Positions 1 to 8,350 of a stretch of DNA of 64,000 nt are shown piece after piece. The notes beneath the pieces are model-generated. The model was not told where the DNA came from. It did no database searches and saw nothing but the letters and a program-made list of their open reading frames with translations. A program made the translations under genes and the position numbers. Where the stretch lies: contig NZ_CP108569.1 of NCBI RefSeq assembly GCF_036010505.1, forward strand, positions 496,001 to 560,000. Reading direction: 5' to 3'. Source of the DNA: Streptomyces sp. NBC_01197 (lineage in GTDB: Bacteria > Actinomycetota > Actinomycetes > Streptomycetales > Streptomycetaceae). The first letter of the stretch is position 1. Every line of letters begins with the position of its first letter.

Positions 1-1836
1 GGGGCCCAGGAAGATGAACGAGCCGATCGGCCGGTGCGGGTCGCGGATGCCGGAGCGGGCCCGGATGATGGCGTCGGAGACCACCTTGACGGCCTCGTCC
101 TGGCCGACCACCCGTTCGGTGAGGATCTCGTCGAGCCGCAGCAGCTTCTCCCGCTCCCCCTCCTGGAGCCGGGTCACCGGGATGCCGGTCCAGGCTGCGA
201 CGATCTCGGCGATCTCCTCCTCGGTGACCACCTCGTGCAGCAGCCGCTGTTCGCCCTGCTTGGCGGCGAGGGTGTCCTCCTCGGCGGCCAGCCGCCGCTC
301 CAGTTCCTGGACCCTGCCGTAGCGCAGCTCAGCGGCACGGTTGAGGTCGTAGGCGCGTTCTGCTTCCTCGGCGTCCTGGCGGACCTGCTCCAATTCCTGA
401 CGGAGCTCCTGCACGCGCCGAATGGCCTGTCGTTCGGCATCCCACTGGGCGTGCATGGCATCGGCGTCGGCGCGCAGGTCGGCCAGCTCACGACGGAGTT
501 CCTCCAGCCGTTTGTGGCTGGCCGGGTCGTCCTCCTTGGCGAGCGCGGCCTCCTCGATCTCCAGACGGGTCGCCCGACGGGTGATCTCATCCAGGTCGGC
601 CGGCATGGAGTCGATTTCGGTGCGCAGCCGGGCGCAGGCCTCGTCGACGAGATCGATGGCCTTGTCGGGCAGGAATCGGTCGGTGATGTAGCGGTGGCTG
701 AGGGTCGCGGCGGCCACCAGCGCGGTGTCCTGGATCTTCACGCCGTGGAACACCTCAAGGCGCTCCCGCAGGCCACGGAGGATCGAGATGGTGTCGCCCA
801 CGCTGGGCTCGTCCACCATGACCTGCTGGAAGCGGCGCTCCAGGGCGGCGTCGGACTCGATGCGCTTGCGGTATTCGTCCAGTGTGGTGGCGCCGATCAT
901 GTGCAGTTCGCCACGGGCCAGCATCGGCTTGAGCATATTGCCGGCGTCCACCGCGCCCTCCACGCTGCCCGCCCCGACGACGGTGTGCAGTTCGTCGACG
1001 AAAAGCAGGATGCGACCCGAGGCGGCCTTGACCTCGTTCAGCACGGCCTGCATGCGCTCTTCGAATTCGCCGCGGTACTTTGCGCCTGCCACCAGGGAAC
1101 TCATGTCAAGGGCGAAGACGGTCTTGTCCCGCAACCCATCAGGCACGTCACCGCGTACTATCCGCTGTGCCAGGCCCTCCACGATGGCTGTCTTGCCGAC
1201 GCCGGGATCGCCGATCAGCACCGGGTTGTTCTTCGTCTTCCGGCTGAGGATCTGCATCACCCGCCGGATCTCCCCGTCCCGGCCGATCACCGGGTCCATT
1301 CGCCCGTTGCGTGCCTCGGCGACCAGGTCGCGGCCGTACTTCTCCAGTGCCTCGTAGGCGGCTTCGGGCGTCGCCGACGTGACGCGCTGGTTACCGCGGA
1401 TGCGGGTCAGCCCGGACAGCAGCGTCTCCTTCGTCAGGCCGTGTTCCTTCAGCAGGCGGCCCGCAGCGGTCTGGGACCCCTCATCGGCGAGGGCCAGGAC
1501 GAGGTGCTCGACGGACACGTACTCGTCCTTCAGCCGCTTGGCCTCCTGCTCGGCGGCGTCCAGCAGCCGGGCCAGCCGCTGGGTGACATACACCTGGCCG
1601 GGGGTGGCGCCCGGGCCGGTCACCTTGGGCCTGCGGGAAAGCTCCGCCGAGACCGCGGACTTCAGGGCTTCGGTGTCGGCGCCCGCCTGTGCACTGAGCC
1701 GCGGGACCAGCCCGTCCGGCTGTTCGAGGAGCGCCAGCAGCAGGTGCTCGCCATCAGTCTCGGTCTGGCCGAGCCGCCCGGTGATGGTCTGCGCCTCTTG
1801 GAGGGCTTCCTGGGACTTCTGGGTGAGCTGGTTCAT
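1..1836 (-). CDS. clpB: ClpB disaggregase, N-terminal 612 residues (gene continues past window edge)
   Basis: Hexameric AAA+ disaggregase that works with DnaK/DnaJ/GrpE to rescue aggregated protein in the cytoplasm. Visible parts in order: the Clp N-domain (about residues 1-145), the first AAA+ module with Walker [10 protein letters not shown] near 209-217 and a Walker B ending FVDELHT near 280, the long coiled-coil middle domain (about 400-530), and the start of the second AAA+ module ([10 protein letters not shown], then GSFIFLGP at the edge). The second ATPase site lies outside the window. ATG at 1836 overlaps the stop of the cbpM-like gene (ATGA), and AGGAGG lies just upstream of it. Last visible gene of the dnaK-grpE-cbpA-cbpM-clpB operon. 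The middle domain distinguishes it from ClpA/ClpC. Confidence 0.96.
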   Translation of the reverse strand, partial: MNQLTQKSQEALQEAQTITGRLGQTETDGEHLLLALLEQPDGLVPRLSAQAGADTEALKSAVSAELSRRPKVTGPGATPGQVYVTQRLARLLDAAEQEAKRLKDEYVSVEHLVLALADEGSQTAAGRLLKEHGLTKETLLSGLTRIRGNQRVTSATPEAAYEALEKYGRDLVAEARNGRMDPVIGRDGEIRRVMQILSRKTKNNPVLIGDPGVGKTAIVEGLAQRIVRGDVPDGLRDKTVFALDMSSLVAGAKYRGEFEERMQAVLNEVKAASGRILLFVDELHTVVGAGSVEGAVDAGNMLKPMLARGELHMIGATTLDEYRKRIESDAALERRFQQVMVDEPSVGDTISILRGLRERLEVFHGVKIQDTALVAAATLSHRYITDRFLPDKAIDLVDEACARLRTEIDSMPADLDEITRRATRLEIEEAALAKEDDPASHKRLEELRRELADLRADADAMHAQWDAERQAIRRVQELRQELEQVRQDAEEAERAYDLNRAAELRYGRVQELERRLAAEEDTLAAKQGEQRLLHEVVTEEEIAEIVAAWTGIPVTRLQEGEREKLLRLDEILTERVVGQDEAVKVVSDAIIRARSGIRDPHRPIGSFIFLGP

Positions 1837-2231
1837 ATCCACGATTCGTCCCTCCTGGAGCCTGTCTCAGCGCGTCGCACCTCGGCCTCCAGCTCGCCGA
1901 TGCGGTCGAGCAGGTGCATCACCAGGCCGACGGCGGCGTAGTTGAGCTGGAGCCCGGCCCGCAGCCGCTGGACGCGGGCCAACGTGGCCGGGGCACCGGG
2001 GCCGAACCACAGTCGGCCCTCGGCGTCGTGCGCGGCGTCCACCAGGCCGAGCGCGACCAGCCTGCGGATCAGATCGGGGTGCAAGCCGCAGCGCCGCGCG
2101 GTCACATCCAGGCTGAACCGGCGAGTCACCGGCACAAGGGTGTAGACGCCGGCGCCAACGCTGGGGCCACGCCGTGTTGCCTGTTGTAGGTCTTGGGCCC
2201 GCGGGGCGTCTGCCCGCGATTTGCTGGTCAT
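1833..2231 (-). CDS. cbpM: CbpM-like chaperone modulator (MerR-type helix-turn-helix fold)
   Basis: A 132-residue protein. CbpM proteins bind the J-domain of the co-chaperone CbpA and tune its activity; HspR repressors occupy the same operon position in the standard Streptomyces dnaK operon. Residues about 35-75 resemble the MerR/CbpM recognition fold ([19 protein letters not shown]), and the C-terminal half ([23 protein letters not shown]) matches the usual CbpM end. An HspR-type DNA-binding role cannot be excluded. ATG overlaps the cbpA stop and its own stop overlaps the clpB start (both ATGA), so translation is probably coupled. The N-terminal 25 residues are low-complexity and polar. Confidence 0.75.
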   Translation of the reverse strand: MTSKSRADAPRAQDLQQATRRGPSVGAGVYTLVPVTRRFSLDVTARRCGLHPDLIRRLVALGLVDAAHDAEGRLWFGPGAPATLARVQRLRAGLQLNYAAVGLVMHLLDRIGELEAEVRRAETGSRRDESWI

Positions 2232-3166
2232 CGTGGCTCCCTGGGCTCGAAGGTGGACACGGCTGCCAGCTCCTCGAAAAGCCGGCGCTCCTCGTCACTG
2301 GGCTCGGGCGGCACCATGATCCGGATCTCCGCGTAGAGGTCCCCGTCGCGTCCGCGCGGGGCAGGCATGCCCTCGCCCCGCAGACGCAGCCGCCGCCCGC
2401 TGGAGGAGCCGCCCGGCACGGTCACCTTGGCGGTGCCGCCGGGGGTGGGCACCGGCACCGAGGCGCCGAGCGCCGCCTCCCAGGGCGTCACCGGGATCGC
2501 CACATGGATGTTCCGGCCGTCCAGCCGGAAACGGGGGTGGGGCTTGATCCGCACTCGCAGGTACAGGTCGCCCTGGGGGCCGTCGCCGCTTCCCCGCCCG
2601 CCTTCACCGGCCAGCCGGATACGCTGCCCGTCCAGCACGCCGCGGGGCACATCCACGTCGTAGGACCGCTCGCCCTCGGGACCCGCGAGGGTGACACTGC
2701 GTCGGCCGCCGCGGTAGGCCTCCTCGACACTCAGCGCAAGCTCGGCCTCCTGGTCGGCGCCGGGCATCGGGCCGAAGCCCCCGCCCCGGCCGAAGAGCCC
2801 ACCGAAGAGGTCCTCGACGTCGATGTCCGGGCCGCCCCCGCCGAAACCGTTGCCGTACCTGACCCGACGGCCGCCGTCGCCGGCCCGGCCGGGTCCGCCG
2901 CGCGCCCCGGCCCCGGCACCGACCCGCTCCTCCCAGTCCTCGGGAATCTGCCGGAAGTTCTCGCCGAATCGGTCGTAGCGGCGCCGGGTGCCGGGGTCGG
3001 AGAGCACGCTGTACGCGTCGTTGAGCTCCTTGAAGCGCTCCTCGGCACCCGGGTCCTTGTTGATGTCGGGGTGGTGTTCGCGGGCCAGTCGGCGGAAGGC
3101 CTGCTGGATCTCCTGCGAGGAGGCATCCCGCTGCACCCCGAGCACCTCGTAATAGTCCCGTGCCAT
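2228..3166 (-). CDS. cbpA: DnaJ-family co-chaperone, CbpA type (no zinc finger)
   Basis: A 312-residue type II J-protein that delivers clients to DnaK and stimulates its ATPase. The J-domain spans about residues 1-70 with HPD at 32-34. A Gly/Phe-rich linker follows (about 80-140, with [19 protein letters not shown]), then the two beta-barrel client-binding domains (about 145-300). The four CxxCxGxG zinc repeats of DnaJ1/DnaJ2 are absent, which is why CbpA is preferred. AGGAG sits 8-9 bases before the ATG. Third gene of the operon; its stop overlaps the next start. Confidence 0.93.
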   Translation of the reverse strand: MARDYYEVLGVQRDASSQEIQQAFRRLAREHHPDINKDPGAEERFKELNDAYSVLSDPGTRRRYDRFGENFRQIPEDWEERVGAGAGARGGPGRAGDGGRRVRYGNGFGGGGPDIDVEDLFGGLFGRGGGFGPMPGADQEAELALSVEEAYRGGRRSVTLAGPEGERSYDVDVPRGVLDGQRIRLAGEGGRGSGDGPQGDLYLRVRIKPHPRFRLDGRNIHVAIPVTPWEAALGASVPVPTPGGTAKVTVPGGSSSGRRLRLRGEGMPAPRGRDGDLYAEIRIMVPPEPSDEERRLFEELAAVSTFEPREPR

Positions 3167-3172
3167 GGGCCG

Positions 3173-3811
3173 TCACTCCTGCCGCTTGCTGACCACGACG
3201 GATGCTGGACGCAGCTGCTCCTCACCCCTGCCGTATCCGGGGCGCACCACCTGGGCCACGGTGTTCGGCTCGGCATCCGGGTCGTCGACGACGCCGACGA
3301 CCTCGTGCCGGGCCGGGTCGAAGGGCACCCCGGTCTCCGCGTCGCGCGGGTAGCCGAGCCCGCGCAGCACGTCGACGGCCTGGTCGCGCACCGCCTCGAC
3401 TCCCTTGAGCACGGCGGACGGGTCGGCCTCGGCGTGCGACAGGGCCAGTTCCAGGTTGTCCAGCACGGGCAACAGGGCCGCCGTGGTACGGCCGCGCTCG
3501 TCGGCCCGGACGCGGGCCAGCTCCTTCGCGTGCCGCTTGCGGAGGTTGTCCAGATCGGCCAGGGCGCGGCGCCAGCGGTCCCGGAGTTCGTCGAGCTGCT
3601 CGGCGGGGCTCTGGTCCGTTTCCGCGGAGGAGTGGTTTACGCCGACTGGCTCGGGGGGGTTGCCCTCCCTCTCCGTGGTCCGGTTGTCGCCGGCTACTTC
3701 GGAAGGGGCCGGGGGCTTCTGCGGCCCTGACGGCGGCGACGAGCCGGGCCTCGCGTCCGAAGGCGCCGTCTGCTGCTGAGGGGGTGTCATCGGATCTGGT
3801 TCGGTGGGCAT
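3173..3811 (-). CDS. grpE: GrpE nucleotide exchange factor
   Basis: A 212-residue GrpE, which releases ADP from DnaK. The first 70 residues are an acidic/polar, probably disordered extension. A long helix follows (AEQLDELRDRWRRALADLDNLRKRHAKEL), then the beta-domain (VPFDPARHEVVGVVDDP, VAQVVRPGYGRGEEQLRPASVVVSKR), all typical of the family. The start is seven bases after the dnaK stop, with GAGG inside the end of dnaK as ribosome site. An in-frame ATG seven codons later is an alternative start. Confidence 0.95.
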   Translation of the reverse strand: MPTEPDPMTPPQQQTAPSDARPGSSPPSGPQKPPAPSEVAGDNRTTEREGNPPEPVGVNHSSAETDQSPAEQLDELRDRWRRALADLDNLRKRHAKELARVRADERGRTTAALLPVLDNLELALSHAEADPSAVLKGVEAVRDQAVDVLRGLGYPRDAETGVPFDPARHEVVGVVDDPDAEPNTVAQVVRPGYGRGEEQLRPASVVVSKRQE

Positions 3812-3818
3812 ACGGACC

Positions 3819-5711
3819 TCAGCTCTTGTCGAACTCGGCGTCGATCACGTCCTCGTCGGCCGGTCGGGACTCGCCCGGCCCGCCCTCCTGCGGGCCGCCC
3901 TCGGCCTGGCCCGCGTCGGCCTGACGTGCCGTCAATGCGGCGTAGACCTGCTGAAGTTCGGAGGTCAGCGACCGAACCCGCTCCAGTGGCGCCTCCTCCT
4001 TGACGGCTGCCCGGGCGTCGCCTACGAGCATCTCGGCGCGGGCCTTTTCGTGCGCCGGGGCGGCGTCGCCCAGCTCGTTCACTCGACGCTCGACCTGGTA
4101 GGCCGCCGCGTCCAGCTCGTTGCGTGCGTCCACGGCCTCGCGCAGCGCCCTGTCCTCGCCGCTGTGCTGCTCCGCTTCCTGGACCATCCGCTCGACCTCG
4201 GTCTTGTCCAGGTTGGAGCCTTCGCTGATCGTGATGCCCTGTTCGCGGCCGGTGTCCCGGTCGCGTGCGGTGACGTTCAAGATGCCGTTGGCGTCGATGT
4301 CGAAGGTGACCTCGACCTGCGGCTCGCCACGCGGCGCGGACCGGATGTCCTCCAGCCGGAAGCGGCCGAGCACACGGTTGTCTGCCGCGCTCTCGCGCTC
4401 GCCCTGCAGGACCACGACGTCCACGGCCGACTGGTTGTCCTCGGCGGTGGAGAAGGTCTCGGTACGGCGGACCGGGATCGTGGTGTTCCGCTCGATGATC
4501 TTCGTCATCACGCCGCCGCGGGTCTCCACACCCAGCGACAGGGGGGTCACGTCGAGCAGCAGGACGTCCTTGACCTCGCCCTTGAGTACCCCGGCCTGGA
4601 TCGCGGCACCGACCGCCACCACCTCGTCGGGGTTGACGCTCATGTTCGGGTCCTTGCCGCCGGTCAGCCGGCGGACCAGGCTCTGCACCGCGGGGATCCG
4701 GGTGGAGCCGCCCACCAGGATCACCTCATCGATGTCGTTCTCGCCGATCTTGGCGTCGCCCATCGCCTGCTTCACCGGCTCCAGGGTCCGCTCGACCAGG
4801 TCGGACGTGATCTGCTCAAAGGTGGACCGCATGACGGTCTCGGTGAGGTGCTTGGGACCGGCCGCGTCGGCCGTGATGAACGGCAGACTGACCTGCGTCT
4901 GGGTGACCGAGCTGAGTTCCGTCTTGGCCTTCTCCGCAGCTTCGAAGAGACGTTGCAGCGCCTGAGGGTCGCTGCGCAGGTCGATGCCGTTCTCCTGCTG
5001 GAACTTGTCCGCCAGGTGGTCCACCAGGCGCCGGTCGAAGTCGTCGCCACCCAGGTGGCTGTCGCCCGCGGTGGACCGTACCTCCACGACGCCGTCGCCG
5101 ACATCGAGGATGCTCACGTCGAAGGTGCCTCCCCCGAGGTCGAAGACCAGGACGGTCTCGTGGCCCTTCTTGTCCATGCCGTAGGCCAGCGCCGCCGCCG
5201 TCGGCTCATTGATGATGCGCAGGACATCCAGGCCGGCGATCCGGCCGGCGTCCTTGGTGGCGGTGCGCTGCGCGTCGTTGAAGTAGGCGGGCACGGTGAT
5301 GACCGCCTCGGTGACCCGCTCGCCGAGCTGCTTCGCCGCGTCGTCGGCGAGCTTGCGCAGCACCAGCGCGCTGATCTCCTCCGGCGCGTACAGCTTGCCG
5401 CGGACGTCGAACCGGGCGTTGCCCTGCTCGTCGGAGACGACGTCGAAGCCGACCGCCTTGGCCTCGTCGGAGATCTCGTCGTACCGACGGCCGATGAAAC
5501 GCTTGGCCGAGTAGACAGTGCCCTTGGGGTTGAGGATCGCCTGCCGCCGGGCGAGCTGGCCGACAAGCCGTTCACCGGTGTCAGTGAAGGCGACGACGGA
5601 CGGGGTCGTACGGGTGCCCTCGGCATTGGCCAGGACCTGCGCCTCACCGCCCTCCCATGCCGCGATGACCGAGTTGGTGGTTCCGAGATCGATGCCGACT
5701 GCCTTGGCCAT
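3819..5711 (-). CDS. dnaK: DnaK (Hsp70) chaperone
   Basis: A 630-residue ATP-dependent Hsp70. The phosphate-binding motif [17 protein letters not shown] is at the N-terminus, [14 protein letters not shown] is in the middle of the ATPase domain, VGGSTRIP follows, then the interdomain linker [13 protein letters not shown], the substrate-binding domain and the EEVD-less actinobacterial end [13 protein letters not shown] 5711 is chosen because GAGGAGGGAG lies eight bases upstream and the protein then begins like other DnaKs; an open extension to 5747 has no support. No HspR HAIR or CIRCE element is visible upstream, unlike the standard housekeeping dnaK operon, so this is probably a second, differently controlled copy (inference). 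Confidence 0.97.
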   Translation of the reverse strand: MAKAVGIDLGTTNSVIAAWEGGEAQVLANAEGTRTTPSVVAFTDTGERLVGQLARRQAILNPKGTVYSAKRFIGRRYDEISDEAKAVGFDVVSDEQGNARFDVRGKLYAPEEISALVLRKLADDAAKQLGERVTEAVITVPAYFNDAQRTATKDAGRIAGLDVLRIINEPTAAALAYGMDKKGHETVLVFDLGGGTFDVSILDVGDGVVEVRSTAGDSHLGGDDFDRRLVDHLADKFQQENGIDLRSDPQALQRLFEAAEKAKTELSSVTQTQVSLPFITADAAGPKHLTETVMRSTFEQITSDLVERTLEPVKQAMGDAKIGENDIDEVILVGGSTRIPAVQSLVRRLTGGKDPNMSVNPDEVVAVGAAIQAGVLKGEVKDVLLLDVTPLSLGVETRGGVMTKIIERNTTIPVRRTETFSTAEDNQSAVDVVVLQGERESAADNRVLGRFRLEDIRSAPRGEPQVEVTFDIDANGILNVTARDRDTGREQGITISEGSNLDKTEVERMVQEAEQHSGEDRALREAVDARNELDAAAYQVERRVNELGDAAPAHEKARAEMLVGDARAAVKEEAPLERVRSLTSELQQVYAALTARQADAGQAEGGPQEGGPGESRPADEDVIDAEFDKS

Positions 5712-6100
5712 GAGGTGCTCCCTCCTCGGACGGGCACACCCACTCACGAACTGTTAAGGGGTGTGTGTTTCTCATGCGGCGGCCCGTAGCAAGCTGTGCA
5801 CCCTCCCGTAGGACGGATCGCGGGTGCCTCCGTCAACCCAGTCCGTTCGCGGTCGGCCTGTGCCGTCGCCGGTGGCCAGTGTCCGTATCAGCATGGCGAC
5901 CTGCACCCCGGCGCCGCCTGCCCCTACCGGGACTAAATCCAGGCTCTCTCTCCCCCCACCGGGACAGGAGGCGAGGGGCGGCCCGGAGCCCTAGCGTGGA
6001 AGAGGCGGTCGGCAGAGCCCTTCTGCCGGGGAGCTCCGGTCAGCGGCCGTAAGGCACTCCAGAGAACCGTCGAACGCCACAGAGCACGGAGAGTCCTACC
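5712..6100. promoter_or_regulatory. Divergent dnaK / pucR-like intergenic region
   Basis: About 390 bases between divergent starts, with no convincing gene. On the minus strand TTGACG (complement of 5831-5836) could be a -35 element for dnaK, but the -10 is unclear. GGGACTAAATCC near 5929-5940 resembles a DevR/OsdR dormancy-type half site, and another GGGAC lies about 20 bases further on. No CIRCE (TTAGCACTC) or HAIR repeat was found by eye. Confidence 0.4.
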
Positions 6101-6241
6101 ATGACCGCGTCAGCTCTGCCAAGCGCAGTCCCCCGGAGGCCCCAGGATGTGCGCGGGCCCGCCGGCGGCACCCCCCGTCGTCGCGCGACCGAGCGCACCT
6201 GGCCCGCCTCCACAGGCTGTCCCCGCTCGCCACGATCATGA
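6101..6241 (+). CDS. Small upstream ORF, possibly the real N-terminus of the PucR-type gene
   Basis: A 46-codon frame starting ATG at 6101 with GGAGAG seven bases upstream; it ends in an ATGA overlap with the downstream ATG at 6238. Read separately it is an unremarkable Arg/Pro-rich peptide. In the regulator's frame the bases just before 6238 encode HLARLHRLSPLATIMNSERD, which looks like the normal first helix of a GAF-type sensor. A one-base shift in the C6 run at 6171-6176 would join this start to that frame. It is therefore either a coupled leader or the detached start of the regulator (indel or frameshift). Confidence 0.4.
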   Translation: MTASALPSAVPRRPQDVRGPAGGTPRRRATERTWPASTGCPRSPRS

Positions 6242-7839
6242 ACAGCGAGCGGGATGAGGACGATGTCCTGCGGCGTGCCCTGGACGCCGTGGCCGCCCTC
6301 GGGCCATGCCGGGCGGAGGCCGGCTTCCTCGCCCAGGACGGGGCGCCGGTGCCCGCGCCCGCCGAGCAGCCGCAAGCCCCCGGTCTGACCGTGCAGGTGC
6401 GGCGGCTGCATGGCGGGGACGGCCCGGTGACCGTGCCGGGCCGGGCCTGGGCCTGGGCCTTCGCGCTACGCACCGCGTCCAGCGCTGGAGCCGACGGCAC
6501 CAGGCACAGCACCCTCGGCCACCTGGTGTGCAGCGCCCAGTCACCGCCCGGCGACGACGCACGCTATGTGCTGCACGTCCTGGCCCAGCAGACCGCAGTG
6601 GCCCTGGCCGCAACCGCAGCCCGGCTCGGAGCACGCGGCCGGGCCCGGGAACTGGCCGCGTCGGTAGAAGATCTGGAGCACCAGCACCGCGTCCACGAGG
6701 CGCTCAACGAGGCCTTGGCGAGCGGCGCGGGCGTAGCGGGGACGGCCGAGACGGTGCACCGGCTCACCGGTCGGCCCGTCGCCGTCGAAGACCGTTTCGG
6801 CAATCTGCTGGCCTGGGCGGGCCCGGGCCGCCCCGACCCGTATCCGAAGCCGGACGCGGCGCAGCACGAGGGGTTCCTCCAAGGGGCAGCCCGCTGGACG
6901 CGGCCGGTGCGGATGGGCAAGCGGCTGGTCACCGTGGCCCGGCACTGCGGCGAGGTGCTGGGAGCTGTGGCCCTGGTCGATGCCGACGGCGGCGCCGGAC
7001 CACGGGAGGAGTTCACGCTCGGGCGTGCGAGCACTGTAATTGCGAGGGAACTGGCCCATGCACGCAGCATCGCCGACGTGGAACTGCGGCTCCGCCGGGA
7101 ACTCGTGGATGACCTGATCCACGGCACCGACGACGCCGGCGCCTACAGGCGCGCAGCCGCCGTCGGTCACGACCTGCACGGCACTCATCATCTGGCGGCC
7201 GTACGGTGGACCGGCCGGGCCACCGACAAGGCGTTGGTCCAAGCGATCGGCCGGTCCGCCGCGAGCCTGCGCATACCGGCGCTGCTTGCCGGCCAGCCGG
7301 GCATGGTCGTGCTGGTGCTCCAGGGAGATCCGCGGCCGGAGGCCCTTTACCACTCTGTGGCCCGGGAGCTCGGCTCCGCCGCGGGGGCGATCGGTGCAGG
7401 CGACTGCTGCGCAACACCGGGCGAGATCCCGCGGTCGTACCGGGAAGCCCTGCGCGCCCTGGAGGTACGCCGGCAGTCCTGCTCACCGCACGGCGGTACC
7501 GCGTTCGACGAACTGGGCCTCTACCGGATTCTCGGACCGGGTGGCGACCAGGGCGACACCGAGCGCTTCGTCCGCGAATGGCTCGGCCCGCTCCTGGACT
7601 ACGACGCGGCCCACCACTCCGATCTGATGCAAACCCTCTACCAGTACTTCGAATGCGGTGGCAACTACAACGTCACCGCCGCCGCACTGACCATCCACCG
7701 GAGCACCCTGCGCTACCGGCTGCAACGCATCCGGGAGATCAGCGGCAGAGACCTCCGCGACGTCGACAGCCGGCTGAACCTGCATGTCGCCGCCCGGGTC
7801 TGGAGAGTCATGGGCAAGCCGTTCCGATCGGAGGGATGA
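6238..7839 (+). CDS. PucR/CdaR-family transcriptional regulator with GAF-like sensor
   Basis: A 533-residue one-component regulator. The N-terminal half looks like one or two GAF-like sensor modules (about residues 1-300). The middle contains a CdaR GGDEF-like region, and the C-terminal 60 residues are the PucR helix-turn-helix (LMQTLYQYFECGGNYNVTAA, then IHRSTLRYRLQRIREISG). Divergent from the chaperone operon, so it may control that operon and/or the downstream redox genes; this is inference from position. The ATG at 6238 is the first in-frame start, but recognisable coding sequence extends upstream of it, so the N-terminus is uncertain. Confidence 0.85.
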   Translation: MNSERDEDDVLRRALDAVAALGPCRAEAGFLAQDGAPVPAPAEQPQAPGLTVQVRRLHGGDGPVTVPGRAWAWAFALRTASSAGADGTRHSTLGHLVCSAQSPPGDDARYVLHVLAQQTAVALAATAARLGARGRARELAASVEDLEHQHRVHEALNEALASGAGVAGTAETVHRLTGRPVAVEDRFGNLLAWAGPGRPDPYPKPDAAQHEGFLQGAARWTRPVRMGKRLVTVARHCGEVLGAVALVDADGGAGPREEFTLGRASTVIARELAHARSIADVELRLRRELVDDLIHGTDDAGAYRRAAAVGHDLHGTHHLAAVRWTGRATDKALVQAIGRSAASLRIPALLAGQPGMVVLVLQGDPRPEALYHSVARELGSAAGAIGAGDCCATPGEIPRSYREALRALEVRRQSCSPHGGTAFDELGLYRILGPGGDQGDTERFVREWLGPLLDYDAAHHSDLMQTLYQYFECGGNYNVTAAALTIHRSTLRYRLQRIREISGRDLRDVDSRLNLHVAARVWRVMGKPFRSEG

Positions 7840-8192
7840 TGGCCACACCCGAGCGGGATCCGACCGCGTAGACCTGCTCCGTCACTGGCTCTCCTCTGTT
7901 TCGAAGGACCCGGAAGTCGTCGTACCAGCCGAGGCTCGCTGAGCCTTTGCCAACTTGACCGCAGTGGGCTGGGGTTGGCCTGAGCGATAGGTGCAGCCCC
8001 CGCATTACGTCGCTCAGGCGCGGGCTGATCCAGCTTTCATCAGTGCTTCATGGTCCGAACCGGATTACGGAGCGACAACGAGAAAGCACCAACTGACCCA
8101 CCCCTCTTTTCCCTGTGGCAAGGTCAGTGATGTATCCCCGTGCGTGGAAGTCGTCCCGTTGCCGCAGGCTGCGGCACCTCCCTCAGTTTCAG
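7840..8192. other. Intergenic stretch without recognisable gene
   Basis: Base composition is less biased than in the flanking genes. Short open frames on both strands have no family resemblance or ribosome site. Probably decayed DNA linked to the transposase remnant beside it. Confidence 0.4.
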
Positions 8193-8300
8193 CCCGGTGC
8201 CCTTGGGATCCAGGCTCATCACCGCGAGGTAGCCGCACTTGAGTGCGGCCTGACCGCCCGTTTCCGCACGCCAACCGACCTCGCCACGTTCCTCGCCTGA
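8193..8300 (-). pseudogene. Transposase C-terminal remnant (Mutator/IS256-like resemblance)
   Basis: Minus-strand reading gives GWRAETGGQAALKCGYLAVM followed by SLDPKGTG. This resembles, from memory, the end of some actinomycete transposases that read KCxYLxxxSLDPxGxG before a WKxALNAF motif. The expected continuation is missing and there is no start or full frame, so only a fragment of about 35 codons remains. Family assignment is tentative. Confidence 0.3.
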
Positions 8301-8350
8301 GGCCCTGCTCAGATCAAGATCAAGAAGACAGGCTGAAGATCTGCATGCCC

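Noticed and set aside
34..1941. Long open plus-strand frame opposite clpB
   Set aside because: Antisense shadow of a GC-rich gene. The product is low-complexity and family-less, while the minus strand encodes clear ClpB.
3804..5789. 661-codon plus-strand frame opposite dnaK
   Set aside because: Shadow frame created by third-position GC bias; DnaK is unambiguous on the minus strand.
5765..6052. 95-codon plus-strand frame in the dnaK-pucR gap
   Set aside because: Arg/Pro-rich, no ribosome site, no family resemblance; probably chance.
5712..6100. CIRCE or HspR HAIR element before dnaK
   Set aside because: Looked for TTAGCACTC and CTTGAGT-N7-ACTCAAG on both strands; only weak partial similarities, none acceptable.
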